From Bacteroidota bacterium (GTDB lineage Bacteria > Bacteroidota > Bacteroidia > Chitinophagales > Chitinophagaceae), in the NCBI GenBank assembly GCA_023436425.1, contig JAEZJD010000178.1, forward strand, positions 1 to 7,801: 7,801 nt of DNA, read 5' to 3'. Position 1 is the first letter of the stretch. Every line of letters begins with the position of its first letter. The notes beneath the pieces are model-generated. The model was not told where the DNA came from and did not search any database. It worked only from the letters and a program-made list of their open reading frames with translations. Both the position numbers and the translations under genes were made by a program. Shown here one piece after another: positions 7,759 to 7,801 of this stretch.

Positions 7759-7801
7759 ATGAAGAATCTGCCAATTAACCCTCAGCTGTTCATAGCTAAC
7801 A
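7759..7801 (+). CDS. N-terminus of a protein cut off by the window (possibly aminopeptidase P-type, M24 family)
   Basis: An ATG at 7759 opens a frame that runs to the window edge: 14 complete codons reading MKNLPINPQLFIAN. Its placement, divergent from pckA and just after promoter-like TACTTTG elements, suggests a real gene start. The LPINPxLFxxN pattern resembles my recollection of the first residues of Bacteroidota Xaa-Pro aminopeptidases (aminopeptidase P N-terminal domain), which would remove an N-terminal residue preceding proline. Fourteen residues cannot establish a family, so that assignment is a weak inference; the presence of a coding start is the better-supported part. Confidence 0.4.
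   Translation, partial: MKNLPINPQLFIAN

Noticed and set aside
1..7801. CRISPR arrays, tRNA/rRNA genes, insertion sequences, toxin-antitoxin or phage-defence modules
   Set aside because: Looked for on both strands. No repeat-spacer pattern, no tRNA-like cloverleaf, no transposase or terminal repeats and no defence gene were seen; nearly all bases lie in identified genes.

Overview
The window reads as ordinary chromosomal DNA from a member of the Bacteroidota, most likely a Chitinophagaceae-type organism. This is an inference from the sequence alone. The support is a C-terminal type IX secretion (Por) sorting domain, upstream regions with the TTG / TAnnTTTG promoter style of this phylum in place of -35/-10 boxes, no clear Shine-Dalgarno sequences before the starts, and housekeeping proteins that read like Bacteroidota versions.

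Layout, left to right. (1) Positions 1-883, + strand: most of a trans-polyprenyl diphosphate synthase, with its first ~30 codons cut off by the window edge. (2) Positions 885-2582, + strand: recJ, one base after the previous stop and so almost certainly co-transcribed. (3) Positions 2659-5943, + strand: a 1094-residue secreted, multi-domain protein. In order it has a signal peptide, a beta-sandwich module, a Calx-beta domain, a cleaved-adhesin / choice-of-anchor-J-like domain, an Ig-like domain, an endonuclease/exonuclease/phosphatase (EEP) catalytic domain, an FN3-like linker and a T9SS sorting domain. (4) Positions 5952-5983: a perfect 13-bp inverted repeat flanked by A and T runs, which can act as a shared terminator for two convergent genes. 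(5) Positions 7605-5998, - strand: pckA, ATP-dependent phosphoenolpyruvate carboxykinase. (6) Positions 7606-7758: a divergent promoter region. (7) Positions 7759-7801, + strand: the first 14 codons of another gene, possibly an aminopeptidase P-type peptidase.

The genes are not an obvious functional system. The polyprenyl synthase (quinone side chain or other isoprenoid), recJ (DNA repair) and pckA (gluconeogenesis/anaplerosis) are core functions. The secreted nuclease/phosphatase is the accessory element and the most interesting protein here. No RNA genes, CRISPR arrays, insertion sequences, phage genes or long repeats were seen. No stretch over 300 bases lacks a gene. I did not find a convincing undescribed system.
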